A DNA stretch of 64,000 nucleotides from Streptomyces sp. DSM 110735 (GTDB lineage Bacteria; Actinomycetota; Actinomycetes; Streptomycetales; Streptomycetaceae): the NCBI RefSeq assembly GCF_016482685.1, contig NZ_JACYHF010000003.1, forward strand, positions 248,001 to 312,000, read 5' to 3'. The notes under the pieces were generated by a model. That model was not told where the DNA came from. It ran no database searches and saw only the letters and a program-made list of their open reading frames with translations. The position numbers and the translations under genes were made by a program. Position 1 is the first letter of the stretch, and each line of letters starts with the position of its first letter. This document shows, in pieces, positions 35,085-43,483 of the stretch.

Positions 35085-35555
35085 GTGAGGGAACAGCACG
35101 CGGAGAACGCGCATCAGTTCGAGCGGGGTACCGACGGACCCAAGGTCATCCTGGCCGGGGTGGACGGCTCGGAGTCCTCGCTGCGCGCCGCGGCGTACGC
35201 GGGCGGTCTCGCGCGGCGCCAGGGCGCGCTCCTGGCGGTGGTGTACGTGCAGCCGGTGCTCGCGGCCGGAGCCGCGCTCGGGGCGCCGGTGGCGGAGACG
35301 ACCGACGAGATCGCCGAGGACCTGATCGGTCAGATCCGGGCGGCGGCGGAGCGCGTGAAGGGGATATTCGACGTGCGCTGGGAGTTCCACACCTTCCGCG
35401 GCGACCCGTACAACGGTCTGGTGCGCGCCGCGGACGAGCTGAAGGCGGACGCGGTGGTGGTGGGCGCCTCCGAGCAGGCGGGTCATCGCATCATCGGCTC
35501 GGTGGCGGTACGGCTGGTCAAGGCGGGGCGCTGGCCGGTGACGGTCGTGCCGTAG
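35085..35555 (+). CDS. universal stress protein, UspA family
   Basis: A 156-residue single-domain Usp. KVILAGVDGSESSLRAAAYA (from about residue 20) is the first strand and helix, and VVGASEQAGHRIIGSVAVRL near the end is the G-x2-G-x9-G(S/T)-type ATP-binding region in modified form. GTG 35085 lies seven bases after TAGCCT (35072-35077), with TTGTGC as -35, so a leaderless message is likely. Usp proteins bind ATP and modulate stress survival; no specific partner is evident. It is transcribed in the same direction as the following permease but with a 186-base gap. Confidence 0.9.
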   Translation: MREQHAENAHQFERGTDGPKVILAGVDGSESSLRAAAYAGGLARRQGALLAVVYVQPVLAAGAALGAPVAETTDEIAEDLIGQIRAAAERVKGIFDVRWEFHTFRGDPYNGLVRAADELKADAVVVGASEQAGHRIIGSVAVRLVKAGRWPVTVVP

Positions 35556-35741
35556 CGGGGCGTCGGGCGGAGCCGTGGCAGGCGTTCAGGCGGGACCGTG
35601 ACGGGCGCCCGGGCGGCGCCGTGCCTGGCGCTCGGGCGGGCGCGGACCGGGCAGTCCTTGCGTGGCGTCTTCCTTCCCCGGCGGGGCTGAGTCATCATGA
35701 TCCGCCGTCAGCCGTTTGCCGTCGGGGAAGAGGTGAGGCGT

Positions 35742-37175
35742 GTGGCCAAGATCCGTGCGGGTGAGGGGATTCTCCGTCGCAAACCCATTGAGCACATCGA
35801 CGAGTCCGAGGCGAGCGAGAGCGGCGGGCTCGAACGCTCGCTCGGGCTGTGGCAGCTCACCGCCATCGGCGTGGGCGGCATCATCGGCGCCGGCATCTTC
35901 ACGCTGGCGGGGACGGTGGCCAACGGCAAAGCCGGTCCCGCCGTCGTGGTCTCCTTCCTGATCGCCGGTGTCGCGAGCGCCTGCGCGGCGCTGTCGTACG
36001 CCGAGTTCGCCGGGCTGATCCCGAAGGCGGGCTCGGCGTACACCTACGGCTACGCGGTGCTCGGGGAGTTCGCGGGCTGGTTCATCGGCTGGGACCTGCT
36101 GCTCGAGTACACCGCGATCGTGGCGGTGGTCGCCATCGGCATCTCCGGCTACTTCAGCTTCCTCGTGGAGCAACTGGGCGCCGACCTGCCCGCCTGGATG
36201 CTGGGCGCGCCCGGCACGGGAGCCGGACACCGGGTGGACCTGTTCGCCGCCGTGCTGTGTCTGCTGATCGCCTGGCTGCTCACGCTCGGCATCCGCAGCG
36301 CCGCCCGGTTCGAGACCGTCGTGGTCGTGCTCAAGGTGCTGGTGGTGCTGCTGGTGATCGGCGTGGGCGTGTTCCACATCAGCACCGCGAACTACCACCC
36401 GTTCTTCCCGTTCGGCATCAGCGGCGCGTTCACGGGCGCCGCGACCGTCTTCTTCGCGGTGTTCGGCTACGACGCGATGTCCACGGCCGCCGAGGAGTCC
36501 AAGGACGCGCAGCGGCACATGCCGAAGGCGATCATCTACTCGCTGATCATCTCGATGGTGCTGTACGTGGCCGCGTGCCTGGTGCTGACGGGCATGCAGA
36601 ACTACAAGGACATCGACCCGGAGAGCGGGTTCTCCACGGCGTTCAAGTCCGTCGGGCTGAGCGGGCTCGCGGACGTGATCGCGGTGGGCGCGATCATCGG
36701 CATCCTCACCGTGATGTTCACGTTCATGCTGGGCGTGACCCGGGTGTGGTTCTCGATGTCCCGCGACGGGCTGCTCCCCCGCTGGTTCGCCAAGACCCAC
36801 CCGACCCGGCACGTGCCGACCCGGGTGACCTGGATCGTCGGGGCGGGCTCCGCGGCCATCGCCGGGTTCGTGCCGATCGGCGAGGCAGCCGAGCTGACCA
36901 ACATCGGCATCCTGCTGGCGTTCGTGGTGGTGTGCGTGGCGGTGATCGTGCTGCGCTACAAGCGCCCGGAGCTGCCGCGCGCCTTCCGCACACCGTGGAT
37001 GCCGTTCGTGCCCGCGCTGGGCGTGATCTTCTCCATCTGGCTGATCACGTTCCTCGCGTGGCAGACCTGGGTGCGGTTCGCCGTCTGGTTCCTGATCGGC
37101 TGCGTGGTCTACTTCGGCTACTCCTACCGCCGCTCGACGCTGGCCGGGCAGCCTGCGCCGGAGCGGCGGGTCTGA
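35742..37175 (+). CDS. amino-acid permease (APC superfamily, cationic amino-acid transporter-like)
   Basis: A polytopic membrane protein of about 477 residues. Twelve or more hydrophobic helices can be counted, starting with LWQLTAIGVGGIIGAGIFTL, which carries the APC substrate-binding glycine motif, and including AALSYAEFAGLIPKAGSAYTY and VFFAVFGYDAMSTAAEESKD. It resembles YfnA/CAT-type transporters that import amino acids by proton symport. GTG 35742 is preferred for its GAGGTGAGG site; ATG 35697 in the same frame is an alternative adding 15 residues. Convergent with the CapA-like gene, with a seven-base gap. Confidence 0.9.
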   Translation: MAKIRAGEGILRRKPIEHIDESEASESGGLERSLGLWQLTAIGVGGIIGAGIFTLAGTVANGKAGPAVVVSFLIAGVASACAALSYAEFAGLIPKAGSAYTYGYAVLGEFAGWFIGWDLLLEYTAIVAVVAIGISGYFSFLVEQLGADLPAWMLGAPGTGAGHRVDLFAAVLCLLIAWLLTLGIRSAARFETVVVVLKVLVVLLVIGVGVFHISTANYHPFFPFGISGAFTGAATVFFAVFGYDAMSTAAEESKDAQRHMPKAIIYSLIISMVLYVAACLVLTGMQNYKDIDPESGFSTAFKSVGLSGLADVIAVGAIIGILTVMFTFMLGVTRVWFSMSRDGLLPRWFAKTHPTRHVPTRVTWIVGAGSAAIAGFVPIGEAAELTNIGILLAFVVVCVAVIVLRYKRPELPRAFRTPWMPFVPALGVIFSIWLITFLAWQTWVRFAVWFLIGCVVYFGYSYRRSTLAGQPAPERRV

Positions 37176-37182
37176 GTCCGTC

Positions 37183-38355
37183 TCAGGGCGCCATGGTGAG
37201 TCCCGCCTTGGCGCCCCCGCCGCCGAGTGCCGCGTCCTTGATCCGGTCGCGCACTCCGGCGAGGTCGGCGCCCTGGGCGATCGCGCTGTTGACCTCCAGC
37301 AGGCGCCCGGAGTCCTGGTCGTAGAACTGCGGCAGGAACTCGGCCCGGCTCACCTCCCAGCGGCCGCCCTTCTTGGCGGGCGGTACGAAGGTGAAGCGGG
37401 CGGTGGTGGACTCGCCGCCGCGCCAGTCGCGCACGCCCTGGGCGCCGGTGGTGCCGGGACCGATCTGGTCGCCGGTGCCGTAGACCACCCAGGTGCCGTT
37501 GACCTTGCCGTACGCCTGCGGGAGATGGCCGTCGGCGCCGAGGATCAGGTCGACGTCCGGGCGACCGCCGGTCCTGGACGCGGTCAGCCGCTTGGTGAGG
37601 GCGGTCACCGCGTCGTTGGGCGCGTCCTGCCAGCCGTCGCCCCAGTCCAGGGACAGCACGACCACATCGGCACCCGCCTTCCGCGCGGCGCGGGCACCGG
37701 CGATCACCCGCTGCTCGTTGAGCGCGGCGACGGTCCACGCGGGGCTGTCGCCGGTCCGCTGCCCGGGGTCGTAGGTGTACGACAGATGCGCCACCTTGGC
37801 CGGACCCGCCTGGAGCAGCGGGGTCTGGCCCGCCTCAGCCTGCGTCCGCGCGGTTCCGGCGTGCCGGAGCCCGGCGGCGTCCAGGGCGTTGAGGGTGCGC
37901 GGGACGCCCGAGGGGTCGACGAGGGCGTCGGCGGCGGCGGTCGCGCAACTGTCGTAGCCGGTGGCGGCGAGCGCGCGGGCCAACTGCGGCAGGGACGCGG
38001 CGGCGAGGTCGGTGTCGTCGCCGGGTACCGGGTCGAGGGCGCAGAGCGCGAGGTCGGCGTCGGAGACGGCGGGTTCCACGGCGGCGAGCATGGGACCGAA
38101 GTCGTAGCCGCCGCCGTTGCCGCTGTCGCCGTTGTCGCCGTTGCCGTTGTTGTTGCCGCTCGCCTCGAAGCCCGCCCGGTCCGCGACGGTGGCGTGCGGC
38201 ACGACGGTGCCCGAGGCGACGAGGGTGAAGCCCTTGCCCGCGGACGGCGCCTGCTGTCCGGCGGCGGGCGCGCCGCGCTCCTGGTTCTGACAGGCGGCCG
38301 CCGCCGCGAGGACGGCGGTGAGCGCCAGGGCCACCTGATGCTTGCGTCTGATCAT
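37183..38355 (-). CDS. CapA-like lipoprotein with degenerate metal motif
   Basis: A 390-residue lipoprotein. Signal peptide MIRRKHQVALALTAVLAAAA ends in lipobox AAAAC (Cys22). A short Asn/Gly-rich run (NNNGNGDNGDSGNGGG) lies near residues 72-87. The body resembles the CapA/PgsA metallophosphatase-like family of poly-gamma-glutamate systems: VVVLSLDWGDGWQ, LILGADGHLPQAYGKVNGTW and VVYGTGDQIG correspond to the usual HxxxE, GHHPHV and SLGNF blocks. The first metal motif, normally SGDxxxH, reads SGTVVPH, so the Asp is missing and catalysis is doubtful. No capBC genes are present. Confidence 0.85.
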   Translation of the reverse strand: MIRRKHQVALALTAVLAAAAACQNQERGAPAAGQQAPSAGKGFTLVASGTVVPHATVADRAGFEASGNNNGNGDNGDSGNGGGYDFGPMLAAVEPAVSDADLALCALDPVPGDDTDLAAASLPQLARALAATGYDSCATAAADALVDPSGVPRTLNALDAAGLRHAGTARTQAEAGQTPLLQAGPAKVAHLSYTYDPGQRTGDSPAWTVAALNEQRVIAGARAARKAGADVVVLSLDWGDGWQDAPNDAVTALTKRLTASRTGGRPDVDLILGADGHLPQAYGKVNGTWVVYGTGDQIGPGTTGAQGVRDWRGGESTTARFTFVPPAKKGGRWEVSRAEFLPQFYDQDSGRLLEVNSAIAQGADLAGVRDRIKDAALGGGGAKAGLTMAP

Positions 38356-38609
38356 CGACTCACCCCTGCGTGGTCTCGTAGCCGGAATTGTCGTATTGAC
38401 AGATGAAGCCATGGGGGTGGGTGAGGAGGAAGCGGACTCCCCGGGCGGGTGGGCCGGGAGGCCCGATCGGCCCATCGGGGGCGGGAGGGCGAACCCTCGC
38501 GCGCCGGGAGCTACCGCTCGTCCGACCGTTCACCGACGGAATCGACCGCCCGTCGCACAACCCTGCGCGCGCCCTGTCCCCCACCGGCGCCCTGCGCTGC
38601 CATACGGCC

Positions 38610-39158
38610 ATGACGGCCGTGACCTTCACCGCACCCGGGACGACGACCGCCGAGCACGAACTGGCCGTGCTCCAGCGCGAGCACGGCCGCCCCCTGTTCG
38701 CTCTGCTCCTCCGGCTCAGCGACGGGGACCGCCAGCGCGCCGAGGATCTCGTGCAGGAGACGCTGGTACGGGCGTGGCAGCACCCCGAGGCGCTGCACGC
38801 CGCCGGGTTCGAGTCGGTGCGGCCCTGGCTGCTGACGGTCGCGCGGCGGCTGGCCATCGACGCCCGGCGGGCGCGCCGGGCGCGGCCCGCGGAGATCGTG
38901 GACGAGGTCCCGGAGACCGCGCGCGTCACGGCCGACCACGCGGAGCGGGCCGCCGCCGCGCTGGACGTACGGCAGGCCGTGAAGACTCTCACACCCGAGC
39001 ACCGTGACGTCCTGATACTCGTGTACTTCCGCGGTGCGAGCGTGGCGGAGGCCGCCGAGATCCTGGGCATACCGGCCGGTACCGTGAAGTCCCGCGCCTA
39101 TTACGCGCTCCGCGCCCTGCGCCGTGTGCTGCCGGGATACGCCACCGAGGCGCGCTGA
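38610..39158 (+). CDS. ECF-type RNA polymerase sigma factor
   Basis: A 182-residue group-4 sigma factor. Region 2 includes LFALLLRLSDGDRQRAEDLVQ and ETLVRAWQHPEAL (-10 recognition); region 4 includes LTPEHRDVLILVYFRGASV and AAEILGIPAGTVKSRAYYAL (-35 recognition). No extra C-terminal domain is present. ATG 38610 is chosen by conservation of length; no strong ribosome site is seen, and an in-frame open stretch continues upstream. Such sigma factors usually pair with an adjacent anti-sigma gene. Here the nearest zinc-finger anti-sigma-like gene is at 41851, with four genes in between. Confidence 0.92.
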   Translation: MTAVTFTAPGTTTAEHELAVLQREHGRPLFALLLRLSDGDRQRAEDLVQETLVRAWQHPEALHAAGFESVRPWLLTVARRLAIDARRARRARPAEIVDEVPETARVTADHAERAAAALDVRQAVKTLTPEHRDVLILVYFRGASVAEAAEILGIPAGTVKSRAYYALRALRRVLPGYATEAR

Positions 39159-39296
39159 AACCGGATGCCGGGTCAAGTCTCGGCAAAGCGCCTTGCCGTG
39201 ACCGGTGCCGGGGCCATGAGCTGTCCTCATCCGTGTTCCGGGCGGGGGCCGGGTTCGGGCGACACGTACGCACGCACCGGAGGAAGGCAGGCAGGG

Positions 39297-39803
39297 ATGC
39301 TCCACAGAGGTCACGAGAGCACGGGCGGCACCGGCGGCGGCGAACTCACCGTCCCCATGGCCTGGTTGTACGCCGAGTACATCGCCGACGAGCTGCTGCG
39401 CACGGGCGATCTGATGCCCCCCACGTCCTTCGAGTTCCGCGCGGGCCGCGACGCCCTCGCCCTCACCGTCTTCCTGTCCGACACCGACGGCGAGCTGTCC
39501 TGCGTCCGCGTGGTCTCCCATCTGGAGCACTGGCTCTCCCTGACGGCCTACGACCACCTCTGGCAGGACTGGGTCCGCGACCGCCTGACGACCCTGACGG
39601 CGGAGTCCGCCGGCCCCTCCCCCGACCTCGCCCTGGCCACCGACGCCTGGCGCTGGCTGGAAGAAACGGAACTCCTCGCCCCGGACCTGGACGCGGTCCC
39701 CGGCGGAGCCGGTCCCTTCGGGGAGGACGACGGGCCGAAGGTGTGGACCCCCGCGTGGCGGCTGGGGCTGCCGCTGGGGCACCTGGCGATCCACCTGTTC
39801 TGA
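39297..39803 (+). CDS. conserved hypothetical acidic protein
   Basis: A 168-residue soluble protein without Cys-rich or catalytic motifs that I can name. Visible segments are VPMAWLYAEYIADELLRTGD, FEFRAGRDALALTVFLSD, SHLEHWLSLTAYDHLWQDWV and a C-terminal WTPAWRLGLPLGHLAIHLF. It is rich in Trp, Leu and acidic residues, suggesting a compact alpha/beta fold. GGAGGAAGG precedes ATG 39297 by several bases. It follows the sigma factor gene on the same strand, and similar small genes lie behind it. Function unknown. Confidence 0.75.
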   Translation: MLHRGHESTGGTGGGELTVPMAWLYAEYIADELLRTGDLMPPTSFEFRAGRDALALTVFLSDTDGELSCVRVVSHLEHWLSLTAYDHLWQDWVRDRLTTLTAESAGPSPDLALATDAWRWLEETELLAPDLDAVPGGAGPFGEDDGPKVWTPAWRLGLPLGHLAIHLF

Positions 39804-39884
39804 CCGGCTCTGCCCGCCGCCGAGTTGGCCATTTCAGACACCCCCGACTGGCCAGGAAACGGCGGGCGGGACGACCATGCCCGG

Positions 39885-40400
39885 ATGGATCACGCACCGG
39901 CGGTACGCCTCCCGCACTACACACCGACCGACCAGGCGGAAATCCTCGGCGACGGACCCGACCCCTTCGGCGTTGCCGACACCGGCCTGACCTTCCTCCC
40001 CAAGGAAATCCACTTCGGCATCAAGCGGCACGACCGCCTGATCGCCCACACGGGTCTGCTCGAACTCCCGCTGTCGATCGGCCCCTTGACGACCAAGGTG
40101 ATCGGCGTCGGCGGCGTGGCCGTAGCCCCCGACGTACGCGGCCAGGGCCTAGCCCGCCGCGTCCTCACCACCGCCCTCACCCACGCCCGCACCCTCGGCC
40201 CCCACCACGCCCTCCTCTTCTGCCGCCCTCCCCTCACCCCCTTCTACGAACACCTCGGCTGGCACACCCTGACGGTGAACGTCCACGTCGAACAACCGCA
40301 GGGAACGGTCCTCATGCCGCTCCGCACGATGCGGACGCCGCTGCGCGAGGGGGCGGAGTGGCCGGACGGGGAGGTGCGGCTGTTGTCGTATCCGATGTGA
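39885..40400 (+). CDS. GNAT-family N-acetyltransferase
   Basis: A 171-residue acyltransferase. The acetyl-CoA-binding motif A is VAPDVRGQGLARRVLTTAL (R/Q-x-x-G-x-G/A type) preceded by the beta strand KVIGVGGVA; the last part LFCRPPLTPFYEHLGWHTL is the typical Tyr-containing C-terminal motif. The substrate is unknown. ATG 39885 is chosen over in-frame upstream starts because the conserved domain begins soon after; no strong ribosome site is visible. The stop lies five bases before the 169-bp inverted-repeat element. Confidence 0.87.
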   Translation: MDHAPAVRLPHYTPTDQAEILGDGPDPFGVADTGLTFLPKEIHFGIKRHDRLIAHTGLLELPLSIGPLTTKVIGVGGVAVAPDVRGQGLARRVLTTALTHARTLGPHHALLFCRPPLTPFYEHLGWHTLTVNVHVEQPQGTVLMPLRTMRTPLREGAEWPDGEVRLLSYPM

Positions 40401-40405
40401 GCGGG

Positions 40406-40574
40406 CTAGGGCCTGTCCGGCGGATCTTCGTGGAGCAGCCCGCGGCGTCTGGTGCGTGCTCTCGGCGTGCGCCCGGATCTCCCTCGTACTGGACGTACTC
40501 GGGTGATTCGGGCGTGCGGCGAGAGTGCGTGCCAGACGCCGCGGGCCCACGAAGATCCGCCGGACAGGCCCTAG
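40406..40574. mobile_element. 169-bp inverted-repeat element (MITE-like)
   Basis: The terminal 28 bases (40406-40433) are a perfect inverted copy of 40547-40574, both ends being CTAG, and complementarity continues with a few mismatches and a small bulge into the centre, near the GTACTGGACGTAC segment. It therefore folds into one long cruciform. There is no ORF of its own. The outer arm GGGCCTGTCCGGCGGATC is, from memory, a frequent Streptomyces repeat end. It lies between convergent genes and supplies the stop codon of the minus-strand gene at 40571. Confidence 0.85.
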
Positions 40575-41044
40575 GCAGTGCCGGGTATCCCCAGGGCGGT
40601 CAGGAACGCCGAGGCGAGTTCTTCCGCGAAGATCGCCGAGCCTGTGAGCGTCTGCCGGAGGGACTTCTCGTCGGGGGTCAGGGCGGCGGTGGTCGACCAG
40701 GTGAGGGCGTTGGTGACGGCGGGGTCGAGGGGGAAGTGGTCCAGGGGTATGTCGTAGCTGCCCGCCATGGCGCGGTTGAGGAGGGCTTCCCAGGGGGTGC
40801 CGTCCGGGGTGGCGCCCTCGATGAAGCCCACGTCGCTGTCGAGAAAGGTCACCGTGAGCGCCGGTGTGCCCGTTCGCTGGACGAACGTCGTCAGGCTGCG
40901 CCGTCCGGACTCGCCGAACTCGGTCGTCCGCCAGCCGTCCGCCAGCTCCTCCGGGTCGCCGAGGTCCGAGAACCCGGCCGCGCGCATGAGCTGTCGCACG
41001 TCTCCCGTGAACCGGGTCGTCAATGATCCGCCTGAATTTCCCAT
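40571..41044 (-). CDS. hypothetical protein whose end runs into the inverted repeat
   Basis: A 157-residue acidic soluble protein: TRFTGDVRQLMRAAGFSDLG, WRTTEFGESGRRSLTTFVQR and DIPLDHFPLDPAVTNALTW. I do not recognise the family. The stop TAG (40573-40571) lies inside the terminal CTAG of the 169-bp element, so the original C-terminus may have been changed by its insertion. ATG 41044 is preferred to 41074 as it starts nearer the folded region. Convergent with the GNAT gene, divergent from the monooxygenase-like gene. Confidence 0.72.
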   Translation of the reverse strand: MGNSGGSLTTRFTGDVRQLMRAAGFSDLGDPEELADGWRTTEFGESGRRSLTTFVQRTGTPALTVTFLDSDVGFIEGATPDGTPWEALLNRAMAGSYDIPLDHFPLDPAVTNALTWSTTAALTPDEKSLRQTLTGSAIFAEELASAFLTALGIPGTA

Positions 41045-41185
41045 GCCCCGCAAGCTAGCGGGCGCCTCTGACAAGAGGTCTCCCGCCGGGCAGGCAGGCG
41101 TCCTTGGTCAAGAACTCGATCCCGTAGGGCTCCCGTTCGGGAAAAAGTCTGGTTCGCCCGGCGCGCGCCGCCCTACGGTGACGCC

Positions 41186-41545
41186 ATGAGCGATCACCCG
41201 GAAGCGCCTGTCGTGCCCGTCGCCGCCTGCGAACCCCCGTACTACGCCGCCGTCTTCACCGCCGTCCGCACCGCGAACCAGCGCGGCTACGGCGAGACCA
41301 ACGCCCGCATGGAAGACCTGGTCCGGTCCCTCCCCGGCTTCCTCGGCATGGACCACGCCCAGAACCCCGGCGGACTCTCCATCACCGTCGCCTACTTCCG
41401 CGACGCCGACGCCCTCACGGAGTGGCGCACCAACACCGAACACCGCGCGGCACAGCAGCGCGGACGGGACGACTGGTACCAGAGCTACACGCTGCACGTG
41501 GCGAAGGTGGAACGAAGCCACGGCTTCACACGGCCACAGGGCTGA
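41186..41545 (+). CDS. ABM-domain (antibiotic biosynthesis monooxygenase-like) protein
   Basis: A 119-residue protein of the dimeric alpha/beta ferredoxin-like ABM fold: PPYYAAVFTAVRTANQRGYG, MEDLVRSLPGFLGMDHAQN, LSITVAYFRDADALTEWRTN, then HRAAQQRGRDDWYQSYTLHV. The FRD...W...H pattern is typical of heme-degrading and quinone-forming ABM members but also of many uncharacterised ones. ATG 41186 lies six bases after TACGGT (41174-41179), so it is probably leaderless. No biosynthetic cluster surrounds it, so a role in antibiotic synthesis is not implied. Confidence 0.85.
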   Translation: MSDHPEAPVVPVAACEPPYYAAVFTAVRTANQRGYGETNARMEDLVRSLPGFLGMDHAQNPGGLSITVAYFRDADALTEWRTNTEHRAAQQRGRDDWYQSYTLHVAKVERSHGFTRPQG

Positions 41546-41850
41546 ACACCTGCCCAGCCCTCTCCCCCGCTTCAGCCGCCGTCGAGACCAGAATGTAACC
41601 AGCCATTTCCAGCAGACCAATCGCCCGCGACGGGCCGGCGCGGCACCCCCTCCACGCCCCCTGACCAGCCCCTTCCCCCGCCCCGCGAAACGGGCTGGAA
41701 ATCACACCAATCCGAGTCGCCGCCCGCTCCGAATCTCTTCGCCGTGATTCGTGGATGGGGCTTGAGTGATTCGGCCGTGCTCTGCGTACGGATGGGTGCA
41801 ACGAGTAACGAGCAACCCCCCACCCGCACCCACCGGCACGAGGTTTCGGC
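41546..41850. other. intergenic region before the anti-sigma-like gene
   Basis: This 305-base stretch holds no gene. A weak promoter may be TTGAGT (41762-41767) with TACGGA (41787-41792). Otherwise nothing is seen: no hairpin terminator, repeat or riboswitch-like fold. Confidence 0.4.
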
Positions 41851-42507
41851 ATGAGGTCCCTGGAAAGGCATCGCGACGTCGGCGCTTATGCGCTCGGCGT
41901 GCTGGACGAGGCGGATGCCTTCCGCTTCGAGGACCATCTCGTGGAGTGTCCCCAGTGCACGGCACGGGCGACCGAATTCGGTCCCACCGCACGGCAGTTG
42001 ATGCTGTTCCGGCAGGCTACACCGCAGTTCGTGCCGCCGCTCGCACAGCCCGGACCCGGGATGCTGGAGCGGCTGCTCGGGGAGATCGGCGTACGGCGCA
42101 GAGCGCGTCACCGGCGCCTTCTGTACGGTCTCGCCGCCTCCGTCGTGCTGGCGGTCGCCGGTTCGGCGCTGGCGCTGCAGGTGGGGCCAAGTGCCGCGCC
42201 CGAGGCGAGGGTTACGGCGGCCACCGACCCCAGCACCGGCGTGTGGGCGCAGGTCACCGCCGAGGGGGCGGACTGGGGCAGCGGGCTGAGCGTGAAGGTG
42301 CGCGACTCCTCGGGACCGCACTCGTGCCGTCTGTTCGTCGTGGGGCGGGACGGTACGGAACAGGCGGTCGGCGGCTGGAACGTCGCGGCGCACGAGAGCG
42401 GGACGACCTCCACGACCGTCGGTTCCTCGATGAGCCCGGACGACATCGACCACTACGACGTACGCACCTCGGACGGACGCCGCCTGGTGACCCTCCCGGC
42501 CCGCTGA
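41851..42507 (+). CDS. zinc-finger anti-sigma-factor-like membrane protein
   Basis: A 218-residue protein. The N-terminus has the ZAS-type motif: H6 (ERHRDVGAYALGVL), then EDHLVECPQCTARA with H and the CxxC pair, as in RsrA and other anti-sigma proteins. A helix (LYGLAASVVLAVAGSALAL, about 91-109) crosses the membrane, and an outer beta domain follows (VWAQVTAEGADWGSGLSVKV). It would hold an ECF sigma factor at the membrane until an outside signal arrives. The natural partner is probably the sigma factor at 38610. GAGGTTTCGGC precedes ATG 41851. Confidence 0.88.
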   Translation: MRSLERHRDVGAYALGVLDEADAFRFEDHLVECPQCTARATEFGPTARQLMLFRQATPQFVPPLAQPGPGMLERLLGEIGVRRRARHRRLLYGLAASVVLAVAGSALALQVGPSAAPEARVTAATDPSTGVWAQVTAEGADWGSGLSVKVRDSSGPHSCRLFVVGRDGTEQAVGGWNVAAHESGTTSTTVGSSMSPDDIDHYDVRTSDGRRLVTLPAR

Positions 42508-42549
42508 AACCCCGCTGAACCCGCGAACCCCCGTACAAGAACTGCCCGT

Positions 42550-43413
42550 TCACTTCAGCAGCCGCGACAGCCTCCGGTCCGCCAGCGGCTTCCCGCCCGT
42601 CTGGCACGTCGGGCAGTACTGGAGCGAGGAGTCGCTGAAGGAGACCTCGCGGATCGTGTCCCCGCACACCGGGCACGGTTCGCCGGTCCGGCCGTGGACG
42701 CGCAGCCCGCTCTTCTTCTCCGCCTTCAGCCGTCCCGCGGCCACGCCCCGCGACCGCTCCACCGCCTCGGTGAGGGTCGTGCGCAGCGCCTCGTACAGCC
42801 GGGAGGTCTCCTCGGGCGTCAGCGACGCCGCCAGCTTGAACGGGGACATCTTCGCGGCGTGCAGGATCTCGTCGCTGTAGGCGTTGCCGACCCCGGCGAT
42901 CAGGGACTGGTCCCGCAGCGCGCCCTTGAGCTGCCGCCGCTCGCCCTTGAGCAGCCCGGACAGGCGCTCCTCGTCGAAGTCACCGGCCAGCGGGTCGGGG
43001 CCGAGGCGGGCGATGCCGGGCACCTCGGCCGCATCGCGCACGACGTACACCGCGAGCCGCTTCTGCGTCCCCGCCTCGGTCAGGTCGAAGCCCTCGCCGG
43101 TGTCCAGGGCGACGCGCAGCGCGAGCGGTCCCTTGCCGGGGCGCGGCGGCCCGTCCGGGAGCCGGTCGCGCCAGTGGAGCCAGCCCGCGCGGGCCAGATG
43201 GGTGATCAGGTGGAGACCACTGCCGGTCTCCAGGTCGAGGAACTTGCCGTACCGGCGCACGGCGGTGATCTCCGCGCCCTCCAGGGCGGTGACCGGCGGG
43301 TCGTAGGTCTTCAGGACGCTGATGGCCACCGGCAGGACGCGCACCACCCGGCGTCCCGCCAGGCTCTCGGTGAGGAAGTCCCTGAGCGCTTCCACCTCGG
43401 GCAGTTCCGGCAT
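42550..43413 (-). CDS. Fpg/Nei-family DNA glycosylase
   Basis: A 287-residue base-excision repair glycosylase/AP lyase. The protein starts MPELPEVEAL, giving the catalytic Pro2 and Glu3; the DNA-contact Lys is in RRYGKFLDLE, the helix-two-turn-helix includes LRDQSLIAGVGNAYSDEIL, and the C-terminal zinc finger is CPVC ... CPTCQ. The usual finger Arg a few residues before the second pair is not evident (SFSDSSLQYC), so base specificity may differ from typical MutM. Streptomyces have several such paralogues, so I do not assign mutM or nei. ATG 43413 is fixed by Pro2. Confidence 0.92.
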   Translation of the reverse strand: MPELPEVEALRDFLTESLAGRRVVRVLPVAISVLKTYDPPVTALEGAEITAVRRYGKFLDLETGSGLHLITHLARAGWLHWRDRLPDGPPRPGKGPLALRVALDTGEGFDLTEAGTQKRLAVYVVRDAAEVPGIARLGPDPLAGDFDEERLSGLLKGERRQLKGALRDQSLIAGVGNAYSDEILHAAKMSPFKLAASLTPEETSRLYEALRTTLTEAVERSRGVAAGRLKAEKKSGLRVHGRTGEPCPVCGDTIREVSFSDSSLQYCPTCQTGGKPLADRRLSRLLK

Positions 43414-43483
43414 AGGTCCAGGGTGCCATCCGCCACCGGCGGCGTCAGGCGGACACGTACGGAAAACGGCAAGCGGGCGTACG

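Noticed and set aside
35571-35660. Imperfect GGCG..CGGGCGG..CCGTG repeats before the amino-acid permease
   Set aside because: Copies are too divergent and short to separate from general GC-rich simple sequence.
41186-41545. Antibiotic biosynthetic cluster around the ABM-domain protein and the TetX-like enzyme
   Set aside because: No polyketide synthase, peptide synthetase, terpene synthase or RiPP maturation enzyme is present in the window.
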